A stretch of DNA of 6,394 nt. Origin: an uncultured Spirochaetaceae bacterium (lineage in GTDB: Bacteria > Spirochaetota > Spirochaetia > Treponematales > Treponemataceae). Below the pieces are notes generated by a model, which was not told the origin of the DNA, did not search any database, and was given only the letters and a program-made list of their open reading frames with translations. This document shows positions 4,830-6,394 of this stretch, piece by piece. The position numbers and the translations under genes were made by a program. Where the stretch lies: assembly GCA_902797925.1 (NCBI GenBank), contig CADBUT010000009.1, forward strand, positions 1-6,394, read 5' to 3'. Each line of letters starts with the position of its first letter. Position 1 is the stretch's first letter.

Positions 4830-4891
4830 TACGGAGATTAAAATCAACAACTTCTCCGTAGCGCATCGGGGTATTAAACCCTCAGCGAGAA
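4830..4891 (+). promoter_or_regulatory. Structured 5' leader of the two-gene operon
   Basis: TACGGAG (4830-4836) pairs with CTCCGTA (4854-4860) around a 17-base loop. The loop contains most of a 14-base sequence also found at 3058-3071. A second small hairpin has GGGT and ACCC arms at 4869-4881. TTCTC (4852-4856) could instead pair with GAGAA (4887-4891), which would exclude the first stem. I match this to no known riboswitch class, and it may simply be an inserted, degenerate copy of the palindromic element at 3046-3100. Confidence 0.35.
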
Positions 4892-4903
4892 TAAATAATA
4901 TAT

Positions 4904-4908
4904 GGGAG
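4904..4908 (+). promoter_or_regulatory. Shine-Dalgarno of the first operon gene
   Basis: GGGAG, seven bases before the ATG at 4916. An ATG at 4902 is followed almost at once by a stop and is not the start. Confidence 0.75.
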
Positions 4909-4915
4909 AAAGAAA

Positions 4916-5548
4916 ATGAAAAAATTTATTATCGTTCACGATGGAAAAAAAGATTCATCAAAAATGGCAGACCAACTCAATGCTATGATCAGTCAACTCG
5001 AAGTTGTTACTACAACACCTTGGTCGGAAAAACAGTATCTCAACAATAAACCCACATTGTCTTCTGAAGAATATCTTGTTTTCCTTGGAAAAACAAAAAC
5101 TGGGCAAAATATAAGTGATGCTCCTTCATTTAAGAATTATTATTCAGAGTTTAATATGCACTATGGATGGTTGGGAAAACAGGCTGTTATAGGACTTGAA
5201 CCAAAATTTGGTTTTGATGAAGAGAATATTAAAAAGTTTTCCGATTTGTATAATGCAACTATTAAGAGGGAAAATGAAAACAATGCTAAAGAGAAAAAAA
5301 CTAAAGGCAAACTTTCAGAAGTCGTATCAAAAGTGGGGGAAAAAATTCAAGACCTACCTACAGCTGGAAAAATTGCAGTTGGTGTTGGAGGTGTACTGCT
5401 TACCCCTGTTGTAGTAGCTGTGACAGCGGAAACCTTTCTCAAAAAAGGTGATATTGATAAAACAAAGCTAAATAAATATGCTAATGACCTTCTTCTTAAA
5501 AAATTTGTTGATGAAGGGCTGAAAGAATTCCTTAATATAAAGGAATAA
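4916..5548 (+). CDS. Unrecognised protein: N-terminal alpha/beta domain plus a membrane-type segment
   Basis: 210 residues, complete. Residues 1-118 alternate predicted strands and helices: strand Phe4-Ile-Ile-Val-His, helix 14-28, strand 29-34, strand Tyr53-Leu-Val-Phe-Leu-Gly, a loop with Asn75-Tyr-Tyr-Ser-Glu and Met81-His-Tyr-Gly-Trp-Leu-Gly, strand Ala90-Val-Ile-Gly-Leu, helix 103-118. This resembles a compact Rossmann/flavodoxin/TIR-like layout, without a sequence signature I can name. A strongly charged linker (about 117-145, Lys/Glu/Asn-rich) leads to a Gly/Val/Ala-rich hydrophobic stretch at about 150-172 that could cross or insert into a membrane, then a charged helical tail. It is the first gene of a two-gene operon controlled from an operator-bearing promoter. 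The layout of a soluble domain joined to a hydrophobic segment is common in membrane-acting effectors, but function here is unknown. Confidence 0.8.
   Translation: MKKFIIVHDGKKDSSKMADQLNAMISQLEVVTTTPWSEKQYLNNKPTLSSEEYLVFLGKTKTGQNISDAPSFKNYYSEFNMHYGWLGKQAVIGLEPKFGFDEENIKKFSDLYNATIKRENENNAKEKKTKGKLSEVVSKVGEKIQDLPTAGKIAVGVGGVLLTPVVVAVTAETFLKKGDIDKTKLNKYANDLLLKKFVDEGLKEFLNIKE
5540..5544 (+). promoter_or_regulatory. Ribosome-binding site of the second operon gene
   Basis: AAGGA, ten bases before the ATG at 5555 and lying within the last codons of the upstream gene. It decides the start: the ATG at 5548 meets a stop after four codons. Confidence 0.65.
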
Positions 5549-5554
5549 TGAAAT

Positions 5555-6394
5555 ATGACTAAGCATCAATTAAATTTTTCCTCTGGTTGGGATACTTTTC
5601 AAAAGGCTGCTGGCGGAGGCGGAGCTTTCGTCGGTAATGCCTATGTAGGCAAAGTTTCAGATGCAATCGATAAACTTCAAAAGGATGTACAGGCAATGTC
5701 TGATGCTCATAGAAATATGGGAGTGGCACAGTTAAAAGGTTTTATGGCTGAAACCTGGCATGCAGATACTTTTAATATTGATGCCGCTGTAAAGGGGTCA
5801 GATAATACTGCACAAGTTTTACAAAGTACAGACTTTGGATCTGTCGATGTAGCTGCTGCTGGGAATGATTATAGCCTTAAGTATTATCAGACTGGTAAAG
5901 AAAGTGCTTTTGAGCAGGCTAAAACTTATTGGCAGAGATATAATGAAGATATGGCAAACAGACGAAGGTCTGGGGGAAAAGAAATTTCTTTTGCTGATTA
6001 TTTGAAAGAAAGAAATATAAATGAATCAGATATAAACAAGTATGATTCAATTTATAATGGCCAGTTCAGACTCATTCCAAAAGACCAGATGGAAGCAGCT
6101 ATAGATGCTCTTAAGAGAAAAATTGAAAAAGAGTCTATGAATCGTCCTGAGTTGGTGGCTGGTTATCAGGAAACATTGGACCATCTTCAAGATAGAATAA
6201 AGGCAAGTGATGGTACACAATCTATCCCTTTGTCTAGAGCCGATTCTGAAAAATTAGCGCAGTTGGCAAAAGAAGAAAAATTTGATCCTAAGGATTTTGG
6301 AATTTCTACGGAAACATTAATCGGCTTTGATGAAATCATGCAGCAGTCTGTTCAAGCAGGGCTTACGGCAGCTGTTATTTCCTGTATCTTAAAA
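5555..6394 (+). CDS. Unrecognised large protein, 3'-truncated by the window edge (280 codons visible)
   Basis: Frame open from ATG 5555 to the last base, 280 codons without a stop. It begins six bases after the upstream stop, so the two are surely co-transcribed. The visible N-terminal part has a Gly/Ala-rich stretch (Ala18-Ala-Gly-Gly-Gly-Gly-Ala), then a conserved-looking block: Gly62-Phe-Met-Ala-Glu-Thr-Trp-His-Ala, Phe73-Asn, Gly95-Ser-Val-Asp98, Tyr106-Ser-Leu-Lys109-Tyr-Tyr. The Glu66, Asp98, Ser-Leu-Lys109 arrangement could be a degenerate PD-(D/E)XK nuclease core, but this is conjecture. After that it is mostly helical and charged, and the last residues visible (Gly269-Leu-Thr-Ala-Ala-Val-Ile) begin a hydrophobic stretch. 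Repeated Gly/Ala runs and sensor/effector-style pairing with the upstream gene suggest a joint system. No family name is offered. Confidence 0.82.
   Translation, partial: MTKHQLNFSSGWDTFQKAAGGGGAFVGNAYVGKVSDAIDKLQKDVQAMSDAHRNMGVAQLKGFMAETWHADTFNIDAAVKGSDNTAQVLQSTDFGSVDVAAAGNDYSLKYYQTGKESAFEQAKTYWQRYNEDMANRRRSGGKEISFADYLKERNINESDINKYDSIYNGQFRLIPKDQMEAAIDALKRKIEKESMNRPELVAGYQETLDHLQDRIKASDGTQSIPLSRADSEKLAQLAKEEKFDPKDFGISTETLIGFDEIMQQSVQAGLTAAVISCILK

Overview
The window looks like a chromosomal segment of a moderately AT-rich, Gram-negative-type bacterium. My best guess is a host-associated Treponema or related spirochaete, but this is inference from the general look of the proteins; there is no rRNA or other phylogenetic marker here. 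No tRNA, rRNA, CRISPR array, insertion sequence or transposase is visible, and no stretch over 300 bases lacks a gene.

Layout. (1) 1-104: the 5' end of an unidentified minus-strand gene that leaves the window. (2) 268-912: a secreted TPR-repeat protein. (3) 926-1653: a HigB/HigA-type toxin-antitoxin operon, with a near-ideal promoter and palindromic operator in front and an intrinsic terminator behind. (4) 1671-3008, minus strand: complete hisD (histidinol dehydrogenase), convergent with the toxin-antitoxin operon and not next to other his genes. (5) 3030-3101: a cluster of palindromes between divergent genes. (6) 3181-4053 and 4162-4380: a YkvA/DUF1232 membrane protein and a 72-residue single-pass membrane protein. 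Each has its own Shine-Dalgarno, and both have almost the same unusual promoter block, so they are probably co-regulated by one activator. (7) 4406-4720, minus strand: a small XRE-family repressor. (8) 4916-6394: a two-gene operon, divergent from the repressor, whose promoter contains a candidate repressor operator. The first gene encodes an alpha/beta domain followed by a Gly/Val-rich membrane segment. The second encodes a larger protein still open at the right edge, with a possible nuclease-like motif. I do not recognise either family.

How the parts work together. The toxin-antitoxin promoter is placed so that transcription should start at or next to the toxin ATG, giving a leaderless toxin message, while the antitoxin has a strong AAGGAGG site. 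This is a plausible way to keep antitoxin in excess. Similar no-leader spacing is seen for the TPR gene, and less clearly for hisD and the XRE gene. The most promising candidate for an undescribed system is the right end: a repressor diverging from a membrane-anchored alpha/beta protein and a large partner. This is a common arrangement for defence or conflict modules, but the window shows no direct evidence of function.
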